Assembly (NCBI GenBank): GCA_022783665.1
Contig: JALFZJ010000006.1
Span: 1 to 64,000 of the forward strand
Reading direction: 5' to 3'
From: Arcanobacterium sp.
Lineage (GTDB): Bacteria; Actinomycetota; Actinomycetes; Actinomycetales; Actinomycetaceae
DNA: 64,000 nucleotides
Below are positions 25,025-34,813 of this stretch, one piece after another. Under the pieces are notes generated by a model. That model saw only the letters and a list, made by a program, of their open reading frames with translations. It did no database searches and was not told the origin of the DNA. Positions within the stretch are counted from its first letter, which is position 1. Each line of letters starts with the position of its first letter. The position numbers and the translations under genes are program-made.

Positions 25025-25567
25025 TTACCTCCGCTTTTTCACGCGTTGAGCCTCGACCAATGCGCATATCACAACCACTACCAAACACACGGCAGCGGTG
25101 ATAGCGAGCCATACACCCATGCCGAACACTTCAATATAGAGCACATCATCGCGGTCGATCACAATCCACGCAAGCGTGTGCCACACGAGCATTCCGGCAG
25201 TAAACCCTAACGCGCCACCGATACCGCGCGTCGCGAAGCTCGATACGGTGCCAGAAATATCGATTGCTACGCACAGCACAATTCCCAGGAGTACACTGCC
25301 CATAATTCCGGGCTGCACCACCAAAGTTACTGCAGCAGCAGGCAGTGCTAGTAGCGCGCCAACAATGAGGTCACCCAGACGCGCCCGGCGATCCTTCGCT
25401 AGCCCTCGCACTTCGCCTTGCCTCGCGGTATCAGTAACCCTGTTACGTACCGGCACGCCCAGCTCAGTCACGAGCGCTAGCCCTCGCACTTCGCCTTGCC
25501 TCGCGGTATCAGTAACCCTGTTACGTACCGGCACGCCCAGCTCAGTCACGAGCGCTGGCCCTCGCAC
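25025..25567 (-). CDS. Small membrane protein with a duplicated start region
   Basis: The body (about 128 aa) has four hydrophobic helices (from LIVGALLALPAAAVTLVVQPG to WLAITAAVCLVVVVICALV) and a basic C-terminus. It belongs to no family I can name; similar small four-helix proteins are common in actinobacteria. Three in-frame GTG starts exist (25411, 25489, 25567), each inside a copy of a 78-bp repeat. The frame therefore gains 26 residues ([20 protein letters not shown]...) per copy. The start nearest the membrane part (25411) is most likely original. The outermost start lies within the 3' end of typA. Confidence 0.65.
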   Translation of the reverse strand: MRGPALVTELGVPVRNRVTDTARQGEVRGLALVTELGVPVRNRVTDTARQGEVRGLAKDRRARLGDLIVGALLALPAAAVTLVVQPGIMGSVLLGIVLCVAIDISGTVSSFATRGIGGALGFTAGMLVWHTLAWIVIDRDDVLYIEVFGMGVWLAITAAVCLVVVVICALVEAQRVKKRR

Positions 25568-25586
25568 TTCGCCTTGCCTCGCGGTA
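25397..25586. repeat. 78-bp tandem repeat (2.4 copies) at the typA/downstream-gene junction
   Basis: Copies begin at 25397, 25475 and 25553, the last one partial (34 bp). They are nearly identical. Each carries the last typA codons, and the two full copies also carry a typA-type stop in the same register. Each copy also has the GTG start of the next gene. 78 bp is 26 codons, so the downstream frame stays open. The live typA stop is at 25542-25544. Confidence 0.85.
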
Positions 25587-27473
25587 ACGCTCGGTGGCGG
25601 AAAGGATTACTTTGCGGATACGCACAGTCTCTGGCGTCACTTCAATACACTCATCATCAGAGGCGAACTCGATCGACTCCTCAAGCGTGAGGGTACGCGA
25701 GGCCTGCAGCGTCTCGAACACATCCGCCGTCGCAGAACGCATATTCGTCATCTCTTTAGCCTTGACGACGTTCACATCCATATCCTCGTTGCGCGGATTC
25801 TCCCCCACAACCATGCCTTCGTAGACGTCGTCTCCAGGCTTCACAAAAAACGTGCCGCGATCCTCGAGGCGTTGAAGCGAAAAAGAAGTCACATTGCCCG
25901 CACGATCCGACACCAGCGAACCCGTAGTACGAGACTCAATCTCACCAGCCCATGGCTGATAGCCCTCCGAAATCGAGGCAGCGATACCTGTGCCACGCGT
26001 CTGAGTCAAAAACTGCGTACGGAACCCAATCATTCCGCGGCTAGGAAGCACAAACTCCATACGCACCCAACCGCTCCCATGGTTCGTCATCGTAGCCATT
26101 TGCCCTTTACGCGCAGCCATCAACTGAGTGACGGCGCCCAAATACTCCTCAGGCACATCTATCGTTGCGCGCTCCCACGGCTCATACACTTTGCCGTCGA
26201 TAATCTTCTTCACCACCTGCGGTTTGCCCACGGTGAGTTCGAAACCTTCACGGCGCATCGTCTCTACCAAAATCGCGAGCGCAAGCTCTCCTCGATCCTG
26301 CACCTCCCACACATCCGGTCGCTCCGTAGGAAGCACACGAATCGAAACATTGCCAACCAGCTCTTGAGTAAGACGATCACGCACCTGGCGTGCCGTGAGC
26401 TTGTGCCCTTTCACTTTCCCCGCCAGCGGAGAGGTATTAATGCCTATCGTCATTGAAATCGCCGGGTCGTCCACATGGATCGGCGGCAGCGGGCGCGGAT
26501 CATCCATATCGACGAGGCTTTCACCGATAGTGATATTCGGGATACCCGCGATAGCGACGATATCCCCAGGGCCAGCAGTATCGGCAGGAATGCGTTCCAA
26601 CCCCTGAGTACGAAGAAGCTCAGTGATATGCACCTTTTGCGGCACATCATCCTCACCGTTCACGAGCCCAACCCACGAGTTCTTACGAAGATTGCCTGAA
26701 TAGATGCGCACAAGGGCAAGGCGGCCGAGGAACGGGCTCGAATCGAGATTCGTCACCTGCGCCACAAGAGGCGCCGATTCGTCATACTCAGGAGCTGGAA
26801 TATACTCAAGAATTGCACGGAAAAGCGGTTCGAGATTCTCAGACGCCGGCAACTCGCCATCTGCAGGCTGCTCCGTATCTGCTCGCCCAGCTTTCGCGGC
26901 AGCATAAATCACCGGAATCTCCAGAATGCGATCCAGATCGAGGCCTTCTGTGTTTTCAATATCGGACGCAAGGCTGAGGAGCAGATCTTGAGTCTCCTCA
27001 ACCACCTCCGAAATACGCGCATCTGGGCGATCTACCTTATTCACCACCGGAATCACAGGCAGATTCGCTTCGAGTGCTTTACGGAGCACAAAACGCGTTT
27101 GCGGCAGCGGGCCTTCTGAAGCATCCACAAGGAGAACCACGCCGTCTACCATCGAAAGCCCACGCTCAACTTCACCAGAAAAATCGGCGTGGCCGGGGGT
27201 ATCGATCACGTTGATAATCACGCCGTCAGGTGCACCGAAATCAGCAGACGACGGGCCAGTGTAGTGGATCGCGGTATTCTTCGCGAGAATCGTGATACCT
27301 TTTTCGCGTTCCAGATCGCCTGAATCCATCACGCGCTCTCCCGCTTTCTCGGCGGCGTTCGCACGCGTTCCAAGCGCTCCACCCTGCCAGAGCATCCCAT
27401 CTACGAGAGTAGTTTTCCCATGGTCAACGTGAGCCACAATTGCCACATTGCGCAGGTCTGAGCGCACAGTCAT
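25542..27473 (-). CDS. typA: Translational GTPase TypA/BipA
   Basis: A 643-aa ribosome-associated GTPase of the EF-G-like family. The G1 loop is [16 protein letters not shown]3 is DTPGHADF and G4 is NKVDRPDA. The C-terminal TypA-specific region includes [18 protein letters not shown]. It acts in ribosome assembly and stress adaptation. The Arg/Ala-rich tail ([11 protein letters not shown]) is encoded in the first copy of the 78-bp tandem repeat, which also carries the next gene's start. A 225-bp spacer separates it from the ABC exporter genes. Confidence 0.95.
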   Translation of the reverse strand: MTVRSDLRNVAIVAHVDHGKTTLVDGMLWQGGALGTRANAAEKAGERVMDSGDLEREKGITILAKNTAIHYTGPSSADFGAPDGVIINVIDTPGHADFSGEVERGLSMVDGVVLLVDASEGPLPQTRFVLRKALEANLPVIPVVNKVDRPDARISEVVEETQDLLLSLASDIENTEGLDLDRILEIPVIYAAAKAGRADTEQPADGELPASENLEPLFRAILEYIPAPEYDESAPLVAQVTNLDSSPFLGRLALVRIYSGNLRKNSWVGLVNGEDDVPQKVHITELLRTQGLERIPADTAGPGDIVAIAGIPNITIGESLVDMDDPRPLPPIHVDDPAISMTIGINTSPLAGKVKGHKLTARQVRDRLTQELVGNVSIRVLPTERPDVWEVQDRGELALAILVETMRREGFELTVGKPQVVKKIIDGKVYEPWERATIDVPEEYLGAVTQLMAARKGQMATMTNHGSGWVRMEFVLPSRGMIGFRTQFLTQTRGTGIAASISEGYQPWAGEIESRTTGSLVSDRAGNVTSFSLQRLEDRGTFFVKPGDDVYEGMVVGENPRNEDMDVNVVKAKEMTNMRSATADVFETLQASRTLTLEESIEFASDDECIEVTPETVRIRKVILSATERYREARRSARASARD

Positions 27474-27653
27474 ACAAGCTGCTTTCTAATCGACGAGCAA
27501 AACACTCAATGAGCGATATGTGCGCCCGGCATTCAGGCGGCACACCCACAAATAATAAGATGTGCGTCGCCTTCATGCACAGCGCTCCGTGCCAAGTGCG
27601 AGCAAGCGTACACTCGCCGCTCTCCCCGGCATGGTGCTACACGATGGATGGCG

Positions 27654-27683
27654 GGTGCAACCACGCTTCGGCTGGGTTGCACC
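27654..27683 (-). terminator. Hairpin after the ABC exporter operon
   Basis: GGTGCAACC (27654-27662) pairs with GGTTGCACC (27675-27683) around a loop containing TTCG, 16 bases past the stop of the exporter's second subunit. Confidence 0.6.
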
Positions 27684-27698
27684 TAAAGAAAGCGCACG

Positions 27699-29429
27699 CT
27701 AGTCTCGCTGCCAGGCATGCCACAGCGAGGCGTATTCGCCACCCAGAGCCACGAGCTCGTCATGGCTACCGAGCTCCGCCACTTCGCCATCTATCATCAC
27801 AGCCACGCGATCGGCATCATAAGCAGTGTAGAGCCGGTGGGCAATGGATATTACTGTGCGGCCTTCGAGCACCTGCGCAAGGGCTCGCTCGGTGGAACGT
27901 GCTGCGGTCGGATCGAGCAAAGACGTCGCCTCATCAAGAATCACCACGCGCGGATCAAGTAGCACAATACGTGCAAGAGCGAGTTGCTGGGCTTGTGCGG
28001 GAGGAAGAGTCTTCCCTCCAGAACCCACCACCGTATCGATACCGTCACCTAGTGCTTTCACCCATGTGGCATCTACCGCGTCGAGTGCATCTTCGAGTTC
28101 TCTATCGCTCGCCGCGGGCTTGGCGAGGCGCAGATTATCCGCAATTGTGCCGACGAACACGTGGTTTTCTTGCGTTACTAGGGCAACTGTCTGATGCAGC
28201 AGTGCTTCGCGCAGATGCGTCACTTCTATTCCACCCACTCGAATAGACCCACTATCGGGCGGGTTAATCCCAGCCAGCAGACGCCCAAGCGTAGATTTTC
28301 CTGCCCCTGATGGCCCCACAATCGCAAGGCGTTCACCTGGCCGGATTTGCATTGATACGTCTTTCAATACAGGCACGCCAGGATTGTAGGAAAAGTCCAC
28401 ACGCTCTACCGATACGGCATCGTGCGTGGGAGTATCGTCGCCAGTGCGTTCATCGCGTTCCACTTCACTGACGCCGAAGATGCGTGCGAAGGCCACGGTG
28501 GCGAACTGGAGCTCATCGAACCACCATCCGAGCTCATCTACTGGCCCCATAAGCTGCTGGGCGTAGAGCACAACGGCGGTAACCGCGCCGACCGTCGTCA
28601 ATCCCATGCCCGCGAGCCACGAGCCCCATACGAGGGCGATCAACACGGGCATACCGAGAAGCACGATCGTCTTCATTCCGTACAAGGAGCGCTGAAAAGC
28701 GGTGTAGCGTTCGTTAGCCCACATTTCGCGAAGCGGAATGAGCATACTCGAACGGCGCACATCGCCCATCCACAAAGAATCTACCGTGGCGGATGCCTCT
28801 ACCGTTTCTGTAACGCCACCTGAGAGTTCAGCACGAATAGCCGAGGAGGCAAGATACGCTGCTACGGTTCTGTGCAGGTAGCGGCGTAGCGCGAAAGCCC
28901 ACGGCACAAAGCTGAGCAGCACCACGAATCCAACCTTTGGATCCACACTAATTGCAGCAATCACAGTAACGATGATCGTCAGCACTGTAACAAGCAGGCG
29001 CGAGACTCCGCGGCGAATCACGAATTCCACGCGATCCACATCGCTCGTGGTTCTGCCGAGAAGATCGCCAGTTCCCGCCGATTCTACTACCGAAAGAGGC
29101 AGATGCGTCACCTGCTCGACGAGCCGTATGCGTAAGGCGTGAAAAATCTTTTGGCCGAGCACACGTGAAAGATATTCTGCCCAGAAGCCTAAGCCTGCCT
29201 GAAGTACAACCGTTACGATCACAATCGTGATATTGCGCGTTACAACGCTGCGTGGTTCCCCGCTCGAGACCGCATCGATCGTATGCCCAATTGCCCAGGG
29301 CGTCACTACCGCAGCGAGTGCTACAAGCAGCTGAACTGCCACCATGAAGAGGAACTCGCCTCGAAAGCTCAAGAACAGGCTCGCGAGTTTGCGGGCCACG
29401 CGGCGATTAGAGGATACGGGAAGTTTCAC
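27699..29429 (-). CDS. ABC exporter subunit with intact Walker motifs but degenerate signature
   Basis: A 576-aa half-transporter: six membrane helices (residues ~20-300), then a nucleotide-binding domain. Walker A is GPSGAGKSTLG, Walker B VVILDEATSLLD, and the switch His is in ISIAHRL. The signature expected as LSGGQ reads LPPAQAQQLALAR, so this subunit cannot complete a normal second site. Its partner, starting just upstream on the same strand (5-bp gap), has the opposite defects. The pair should form a heterodimer with one working ATP site. The substrate is unknown; such pairs export drugs, lipids or peptides. Confidence 0.9.
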   Translation of the reverse strand: MKLPVSSNRRVARKLASLFLSFRGEFLFMVAVQLLVALAAVVTPWAIGHTIDAVSSGEPRSVVTRNITIVIVTVVLQAGLGFWAEYLSRVLGQKIFHALRIRLVEQVTHLPLSVVESAGTGDLLGRTTSDVDRVEFVIRRGVSRLLVTVLTIIVTVIAAISVDPKVGFVVLLSFVPWAFALRRYLHRTVAAYLASSAIRAELSGGVTETVEASATVDSLWMGDVRRSSMLIPLREMWANERYTAFQRSLYGMKTIVLLGMPVLIALVWGSWLAGMGLTTVGAVTAVVLYAQQLMGPVDELGWWFDELQFATVAFARIFGVSEVERDERTGDDTPTHDAVSVERVDFSYNPGVPVLKDVSMQIRPGERLAIVGPSGAGKSTLGRLLAGINPPDSGSIRVGGIEVTHLREALLHQTVALVTQENHVFVGTIADNLRLAKPAASDRELEDALDAVDATWVKALGDGIDTVVGSGGKTLPPAQAQQLALARIVLLDPRVVILDEATSLLDPTAARSTERALAQVLEGRTVISIAHRLYTAYDADRVAVMIDGEVAELGSHDELVALGGEYASLWHAWQRD

Positions 29430-29434
29430 TGCAT

Positions 29435-31507
29435 CTACTCCTTTCCGCCACGTGTTGGGTCTACATCTGTATCAGTGCCGCGATCGTTCGCTAGCTGGGC
29501 CACTGGGTTACCGACGGTTTCACCCGCGGATTCTTGGCCATCTTCTCCGGAAGCGCGGTGCACAATCCCTCGGTAGCGCGGATCGTTTAAGAGTTCATGG
29601 TGTGTACCGCGCGCAAGTTCATGCCCATCGGCCCCAAGGAGCACTACTGTATCGGCGTACCCGAGCATAATGGGTGACGTCGTGACCACACCAGTGGTTC
29701 TTCCTTGCCGATTCGCTGCCAAGGCACGCGCGATTCGCGATTCAGTGTGTGAATCTACTGCACTCGTCGGCTCAACGAGGAGCAAGATTGGAGCATCGGT
29801 GAGCACAGCTCGTGCAAGTGCCACCCGTTGGCGTTGCCCGCCAGACATCGAGCGCCCCTGCTCTGCAACGTGTTCGAAATATCCTTCGCCCAGTGCGAGG
29901 ATATCCTTTGCGTCAGCGATTTCCATCGCATTATCTACTGCATCCATACGCGGGGCTTGAGGGTGCGGGTCATATTTACGGTGCGCAATACCTGAACCGT
30001 CGCCAGTATCTTCCATTTGGCGAAGGATTGGGCGTTCGTTGGGATGCGAATCCCAACGCCCCTGGATATTTGAAAGCAAAGTACCTTGGAAAAGCTCGGC
30101 GAGGGCTCCCGAAAGCACGATGTTGGTGCGCACCTCAGCCAGCGGCAGATCAGAGAGAGGAACCGCGCCATCTGCAGCCTGTGCGTCTTCAGCAGGCGAG
30201 CCGTTATACGCCAGTACTGTGCGGCTATCGTCTGTACGCCCAAGCCGCTCTACAAGCGCGGCAGAGGCGTCAGGGTCGCTCGCTACAAACGCCGTCATCT
30301 CTCCAGCGCGCAAAACCACCCCCGATGTTTCATCACGCAAGCTCACGCGCCGCCAGTCTCGTACGGCTGTGGCGTCTCGCTTGCTCGGCTCAGCGCCGCT
30401 TGCACCCGCGCGATCGTCTTGCCCGCCGCTCAGCACGGCATCTGAGGTGAGCGGCTCCATGGAGAGCACGCGTTCGATACGTTCACTGCCCACTTTCGAA
30501 TCGGCAAGAGAGAAGAAAAAGAATTGTGCGTTCCATATAGGAATCGAAAGGTACCCCGTATAGCCGTAGAAGGCAACGAGTTCACCGAGAGTCAGCTCCC
30601 CACCGTAGTACTGCCAGATTCCAGCACCCACGACTGCCGCAGTGAAAATTGCGGGCACAGCAGTTGAGAGTCCACCCATCAGCGCGCTGAGGGGCGCTGA
30701 GCGAATACCTGCATCACGCATCGCTTCGGATTGCTTGACGTAGCGGGCATTGTACTGCTCTTCACCGCCAACTCCGCGCATGACGCGAAGCCCTGTAACG
30801 GCGTCTGCCGCAAGCGTCGTGAGCTTGCCTTTTTCCTCGCGTATCGCGGCAAGTTTCTTCTGAAGTGGTTTCGCTATGAGTGCCATGACGGCGATGATCA
30901 CGGGGGTGCCGATAGCAACCACGAGCCCGAGGCTCACCGATATGCGCAACATCAGCACAATCACCACGCCAGCGGCCGTCAAACCACCTATGGTATTGCC
31001 AATTTGTGCAGCAAAGTTGCCGATTTTGTCCGTGTCAGACGTTATGGCAGCCACGATTTCACCGGCTGTCATCTTCTGCTTGCCGCCGCCACGTATCCCA
31101 GACACGCGTTTGATGATCGCACGTGCCGAACCGAGGGAGAAGCGCAGGTACGGAAACATGAGGACGAACCCAAGCCACGTACCTATCAGCGAAGCGAGGA
31201 TAAAGGCAAGGAAAGCCATCACGCCGGGAATGAGCGCCGCAGTGATGCCTTGTTCAATTCCTGAATCAAGAAGTATATTGAGCGCCCAGGGCAGCAAGGC
31301 GAGGCTCACATACTGCAAGATTGCAAGCACGATCATCAACGCCATCACACCTGCGTTCTTGATAAATGCGGTTTTCAGCAGGTGCTTCGAGGGCAGTTCG
31401 GGTGTGGCGTCGAGTTCAGTAAAGTGAGGCCAGCGTTTCGGCTCTGGCCCCTTCTCGAATTTGCGCGCCGGCGGGCGCTTAACCGTATTATGCGTGGTAG
31501 CCCCCAT
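29435..31507 (-). CDS. ABC exporter subunit with canonical signature but lost Walker A
   Basis: A 690-aa half-transporter, longer than usual because of Gly/Asp-rich insertions in the nucleotide-binding domain. The membrane domain (six helices) is normal. The phosphate-binding loop reads ASDPDASAALVER, with no GxxGxGK(S/T). Walker B is ILLLVEPTSAVD (Asp to Val), and the switch His is replaced in VVTTSPIM. The signature MSGGQRQRVALARA is perfect. It can therefore contribute only its signature to the partner's ATP. The two genes are an operon. A 5' UTR of unknown length lies in the 233-bp gap toward oppF. Confidence 0.9.
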   Translation of the reverse strand: MGATTHNTVKRPPARKFEKGPEPKRWPHFTELDATPELPSKHLLKTAFIKNAGVMALMIVLAILQYVSLALLPWALNILLDSGIEQGITAALIPGVMAFLAFILASLIGTWLGFVLMFPYLRFSLGSARAIIKRVSGIRGGGKQKMTAGEIVAAITSDTDKIGNFAAQIGNTIGGLTAAGVVIVLMLRISVSLGLVVAIGTPVIIAVMALIAKPLQKKLAAIREEKGKLTTLAADAVTGLRVMRGVGGEEQYNARYVKQSEAMRDAGIRSAPLSALMGGLSTAVPAIFTAAVVGAGIWQYYGGELTLGELVAFYGYTGYLSIPIWNAQFFFFSLADSKVGSERIERVLSMEPLTSDAVLSGGQDDRAGASGAEPSKRDATAVRDWRRVSLRDETSGVVLRAGEMTAFVASDPDASAALVERLGRTDDSRTVLAYNGSPAEDAQAADGAVPLSDLPLAEVRTNIVLSGALAELFQGTLLSNIQGRWDSHPNERPILRQMEDTGDGSGIAHRKYDPHPQAPRMDAVDNAMEIADAKDILALGEGYFEHVAEQGRSMSGGQRQRVALARAVLTDAPILLLVEPTSAVDSHTESRIARALAANRQGRTTGVVTTSPIMLGYADTVVLLGADGHELARGTHHELLNDPRYRGIVHRASGEDGQESAGETVGNPVAQLANDRGTDTDVDPTRGGKE

Positions 31508-31540
31508 TTCATCTGGAGAAACATCCTACCAAAAACGCAC

Positions 31541-31575
31541 GAAGGGGCGAAAGCGCCTACGCGCTTCACCCCTTC
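31541..31575 (-). terminator. Hairpin between the opp operon and the ABC exporter operon
   Basis: GAAGGGG (31541-31547) pairs with CCCCTTC (31569-31575). An additional GAA/TTC and GCGC/GCGC inner pairing is possible. It lies about 165 bases after the oppF stop. Confidence 0.5.
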
Positions 31576-31740
31576 ATTATGAGTCACGATATTCTGTGCC
31601 ACGCAATGATGCCACCGGATCGTACAAACCTCGCACCAGCCACGTTGTGCGGATCACTCCAAGCTCATGCGTCGCCGAGGCCTCACTGCGATATCGTGCT
31701 GCCCGCACCCGTACGCCGCACACCCTGGGCAACGCCTAGA

Positions 31741-32688
31741 TCACTCGTGTCGGCGCGCGTAGGCAGCTTCATATCCTTCTTTTTCACGGTCGTTCATAAA
31801 CACGTAGTGGCCTGGCACAAGCTCTTGGAGCAAGGGTTTTGGCCCGGAAAGGTCGCGATGGGAATCGTCGTATACGATAAGCGCCTTGTCTTTTTCGATA
31901 CGCGGATCGGGAATCGGCACCGATTGCAGCAAAGAGCGTGTGTAGGGATGCATCGGGTGCGCGAAGAGTTCCTCGGTAGGCGCAACTTCCACAATGCGGC
32001 CGTTGTGGATGACGGCGATACGATCGGAGAAGTAACGCACTACCGAAAGATCGTGAGCGATAAACAGGTATGTGATCCCGTCTTGTTCGCGAAACTTATT
32101 CATCAAGTTCAGCACCTGAGCTCGAATCGACACATCCAAAGCTGAAATCGGCTCATCAGCGATAATTAGATCAGGTTTCATCACCATTGAGCGCGCAATA
32201 CCGATACGCTGACGCTGCCCGCCGGAGAACTCGTGAGGGTAGCGTGATTTATGTTCGGCCAAAAGCCCCACATCAGACAACGCATCGTCTACGATCCTAT
32301 CCCGATGGGCAGCGTCGTCATAGAGATGGTAGTTATCTAGCCCCTCGGCAACGATGTAATCCACAGTTGCGCGCTCATTCAACGAAGCCGCCGGATCCTG
32401 GTAGATCATCTGGATTCTACGCACGAGTTCTTTACGGTCGTGGCGTGAGAGCTTCCCGTTAATCTTTTTACCGTCGAAATACACTTCGCCGGCAGACGTC
32501 GGATGCAGACCGATAATCGCCCGCCCGATCGTCGTCTTTCCTGAGCCCGATTCGCCGACGAGCGAGAACTTTTCACCCTTAAAGATCTGAAAGTTTACGT
32601 CCTTGACGGCGCGGAACTTTTTCCGGTTGTTGGTAAACGTTACCTCAAGATGCTTCACATCGAGGAGTACTTCGTTTTCATTCGCCAC
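31741..32688 (-). CDS. oppF: Oligopeptide ABC transporter ATPase (OppF/AmiF-like)
   Basis: A 315-aa ATP-binding subunit. Walker A is [16 protein letters not shown], the signature [14 protein letters not shown] and Walker [14 protein letters not shown]. It pairs with the OppD-like ATPase to power peptide import. Its start overlaps the upstream ATPase gene by 11 bp, so the pair is coupled. It is the last gene of the five-gene operon oppA-B-C-D-F. The size fits streptococcal AmiF (~308 aa). Confidence 0.93.
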   Translation of the reverse strand: MANENEVLLDVKHLEVTFTNNRKKFRAVKDVNFQIFKGEKFSLVGESGSGKTTIGRAIIGLHPTSAGEVYFDGKKINGKLSRHDRKELVRRIQMIYQDPAASLNERATVDYIVAEGLDNYHLYDDAAHRDRIVDDALSDVGLLAEHKSRYPHEFSGGQRQRIGIARSMVMKPDLIIADEPISALDVSIRAQVLNLMNKFREQDGITYLFIAHDLSVVRYFSDRIAVIHNGRIVEVAPTEELFAHPMHPYTRSLLQSVPIPDPRIEKDKALIVYDDSHRDLSGPKPLLQELVPGHYVFMNDREKEGYEAAYARRHE

Positions 32689-33808
32689 CGTACACTCCTC
32701 CCTTCGACGTCAATGCAAGGAGTTTCTCATGCAAGTTTTGGATAATCACCGGCTTCTCCACATGGGGTGCCCGAGGATCTTCAAGCCAGGTCTTAGCGAA
32801 ATGCGTAGGTGAGACCTCAAACATTGGCGGTTCGATCTCGAAGTCGATCTTCATCGCATACTCGTTGCGCGGCGCGAATGCGTCACCCTTAATCTCTTCG
32901 AATAGAGACGGCGGCGTGCCGTCAATCGCGTAAAGCTCCTGGCCGTCCTCGCCGAGCTGCGGCAGAGAGGATAGCAGACCCCAGGTGTATGGGTGGCGCG
33001 GATCGTAGAACACTTCCTCGATCGAACCATACTCAACAATCTGGCCTGCATACATCACTGCAACCTGATCAGCCACCTTAGCCACGACACCAAGATCGTG
33101 CGTGATGTAGATCGTTGTGAAGCGATATTCCTCAGCGAGTTCTTTGATGAGCTCGATAATCTGAGCCTGGATCGTCACATCCAGTGCGGTGGTTGGCTCA
33201 TCACAAATAAGAATCCGTGGGCGGCAGGCTAGAGCGATCGCGATCACGATTCTTTGCCTCATGCCGCCTGAATACATGAAGGGATACTCATCATAGCGCT
33301 TGGCAGCATCGCGGATACCAACGCGTGCCATTAAATCGATAGCGAGTTCTTTCGCTTCTTTCTTCGACTTCCCCTGGTGCTTCATAATCACTTCGGAAAT
33401 CTGATATCCGATTGTGCGCACTGGGTTAAGGGAAGTCATCGGATCTTGGAATACCGTGGCAATCTTCTTGCCCCTGATCTCGTTCCAGTCACGATCGGAA
33501 CGATTAGCGGCAAGATTTGCTCCTTCAAACCAGATTTCACCGTTCGATACCCGCCCGTTAGATTCAAGCATTCCGGTGAACGTCTTAGTAAATACGGATT
33601 TTCCTGAGCCAGACTCCCCCACGATGGCAAGCACTTTGCCTTCTTCAAAATCGAGAGAGATATTGCGAATGGCCGTGAGTTCCTTGCCGCGCACCTGGAA
33701 TTTGACTTCCAGATCTTTCACCGAAAGAATCACGTTTTTCCCATTCGCAGCCTCGTTCGGCGGCATGGCCGCGGCGGAGTCATGTGATGTGTGTAGTGTG
33801 TGCTTCAC
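32678..33808 (-). CDS. oppD: Oligopeptide ABC transporter ATPase (OppD/AmiE-like)
   Basis: A 376-aa ATP-binding subunit. Walker A is [17 protein letters not shown], the signature [19 protein letters not shown] and Walker [13 protein letters not shown]. The Q-loop region [15 protein letters not shown], the [17 protein letters not shown] block and the C-terminal [12 protein letters not shown] block look strikingly like AmiE of Streptococcus as I remember it, more than like typical actinobacterial OppD. It follows oppC by 9 bp and overlaps oppF by 11 bp. Confidence 0.93.
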   Translation of the reverse strand: MKHTLHTSHDSAAAMPPNEAANGKNVILSVKDLEVKFQVRGKELTAIRNISLDFEEGKVLAIVGESGSGKSVFTKTFTGMLESNGRVSNGEIWFEGANLAANRSDRDWNEIRGKKIATVFQDPMTSLNPVRTIGYQISEVIMKHQGKSKKEAKELAIDLMARVGIRDAAKRYDEYPFMYSGGMRQRIVIAIALACRPRILICDEPTTALDVTIQAQIIELIKELAEEYRFTTIYITHDLGVVAKVADQVAVMYAGQIVEYGSIEEVFYDPRHPYTWGLLSSLPQLGEDGQELYAIDGTPPSLFEEIKGDAFAPRNEYAMKIDFEIEPPMFEVSPTHFAKTWLEDPRAPHVEKPVIIQNLHEKLLALTSKGGVYGGE

Positions 33809-33817
33809 GGCTTCCTC

Positions 33818-34813
33818 CTAAACCCGATGATTTCGTGGATCGCTAGCATCAGCGAGAGTCTGCCCAACGATATACAGCGAAATCGAGATAAGCGCCGTAA
33901 TGATCAGCGGGATAACGAACAGATACGGCGTAGACATCATGTATCGCGCATTGGTTTGCACGATACGGCCGAGCGAAGGAAGCTCCTGCGTCAAGCCCAC
34001 ACCAAGATAGCTCAATGCCACCTCAGTAGAGATGAACTCTGGAATGTATCGCGAAAGGAGCGTCATCAACACTGAGATGAGGTACGGGAAGATGTTGTGG
34101 TTGATAATCTTCGGCGTCGAGCTACCAAGAGTTTGTGAGGCGAGGTTGTATTCGCGGTCTCGAATAATCATCACCTGAACGCGGATGAAGTAAGCTACGC
34201 TCACCCATGTTGTACAACTCATGGCGAAGATGAGCTGCCATACGCCTGGGCCGAATGCGAAGGCTAGCACCATCACGATCAACATGAACGGAATATTTGA
34301 TACGACGTTATACACCTCGATCATTACCACGTCCACGCGCTTCGAAAAGCCCCAGAACATGCCTACGATTACGCCTACTACCATGATGATCAGTGTCGTC
34401 ATCATGGCGATAAACAAGCTGGTACGAGCGCCGGCCCATACGGCGTCAAACAGCTCACGCCCTACTTCGTCAGTTCCGAATGGATGCTCAAGGGACGGCC
34501 TCTGGAACCACTGCGAACGGTCATTAATGAAGTCCGTCTGCATATTGTCGTACTGCGAGAAGATTGGATGAATGAAGCTCATCGCCAGCACAGCCACCAT
34601 AATCACGAGCATCACGATGGCGACTTTCGATGCGAAGAATCTGCGGAACACGCTTCGCCAATACGAGTAGCGCGGAGCGGCGATATGTTCAGAGGCGGTT
34701 TTGTCGAGCTTTTGGAAAGCGAACGACTCCGCTGTGATCTGCGGTGCTGGGCTGTGCTGCGTGCGCGCTGAATGAGTCTGATCCGCCTGAGTTTGGCTCT
34801 TCTTCGCCATCAC
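33818..34813 (-). CDS. oppC: Oligopeptide ABC transporter permease (OppC/AmiD-like)
   Basis: A 331-aa membrane protein with a cytoplasmic N-terminus, one helix (VAIVMLVIMVAVLAMSFIHP), a periplasmic loop (FGTDEVGRELFD) and a five-helix permease core. The EAA-type coupling loop is around LASQTLGSSTPKIINHNIFP. It forms the translocation channel with OppB. Its start overlaps the oppB stop by 4 bp. The N-terminal ~45 residues are Gln/Ser/His-rich and probably disordered. Confidence 0.93.
   Translation of the reverse strand: MMAKKSQTQADQTHSARTQHSPAPQITAESFAFQKLDKTASEHIAAPRYSYWRSVFRRFFASKVAIVMLVIMVAVLAMSFIHPIFSQYDNMQTDFINDRSQWFQRPSLEHPFGTDEVGRELFDAVWAGARTSLFIAMMTTLIIMVVGVIVGMFWGFSKRVDVVMIEVYNVVSNIPFMLIVMVLAFAFGPGVWQLIFAMSCTTWVSVAYFIRVQVMIIRDREYNLASQTLGSSTPKIINHNIFPYLISVLMTLLSRYIPEFISTEVALSYLGVGLTQELPSLGRIVQTNARYMMSTPYLFVIPLIITALISISLYIVGQTLADASDPRNHRV

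Noticed and set aside
25397..25586. Possible CRISPR-like array
   Set aside because: The copies are directly adjacent with a 78-bp period and no unique spacers, so this is a plain tandem duplication.
25176..26456. A 426-codon plus-strand open frame over the typA region
   Set aside because: It is antisense to typA and the small membrane protein, and its Thr/Ser/Arg/His-rich composition is typical of reverse-strand reading of a GC-biased gene.
27440..28246. A 268-codon plus-strand open frame across the typA-exporter gap
   Set aside because: It is mostly antisense to the ABC exporter's nucleotide-binding domain and reads as low-information Arg/His/Cys-rich sequence.
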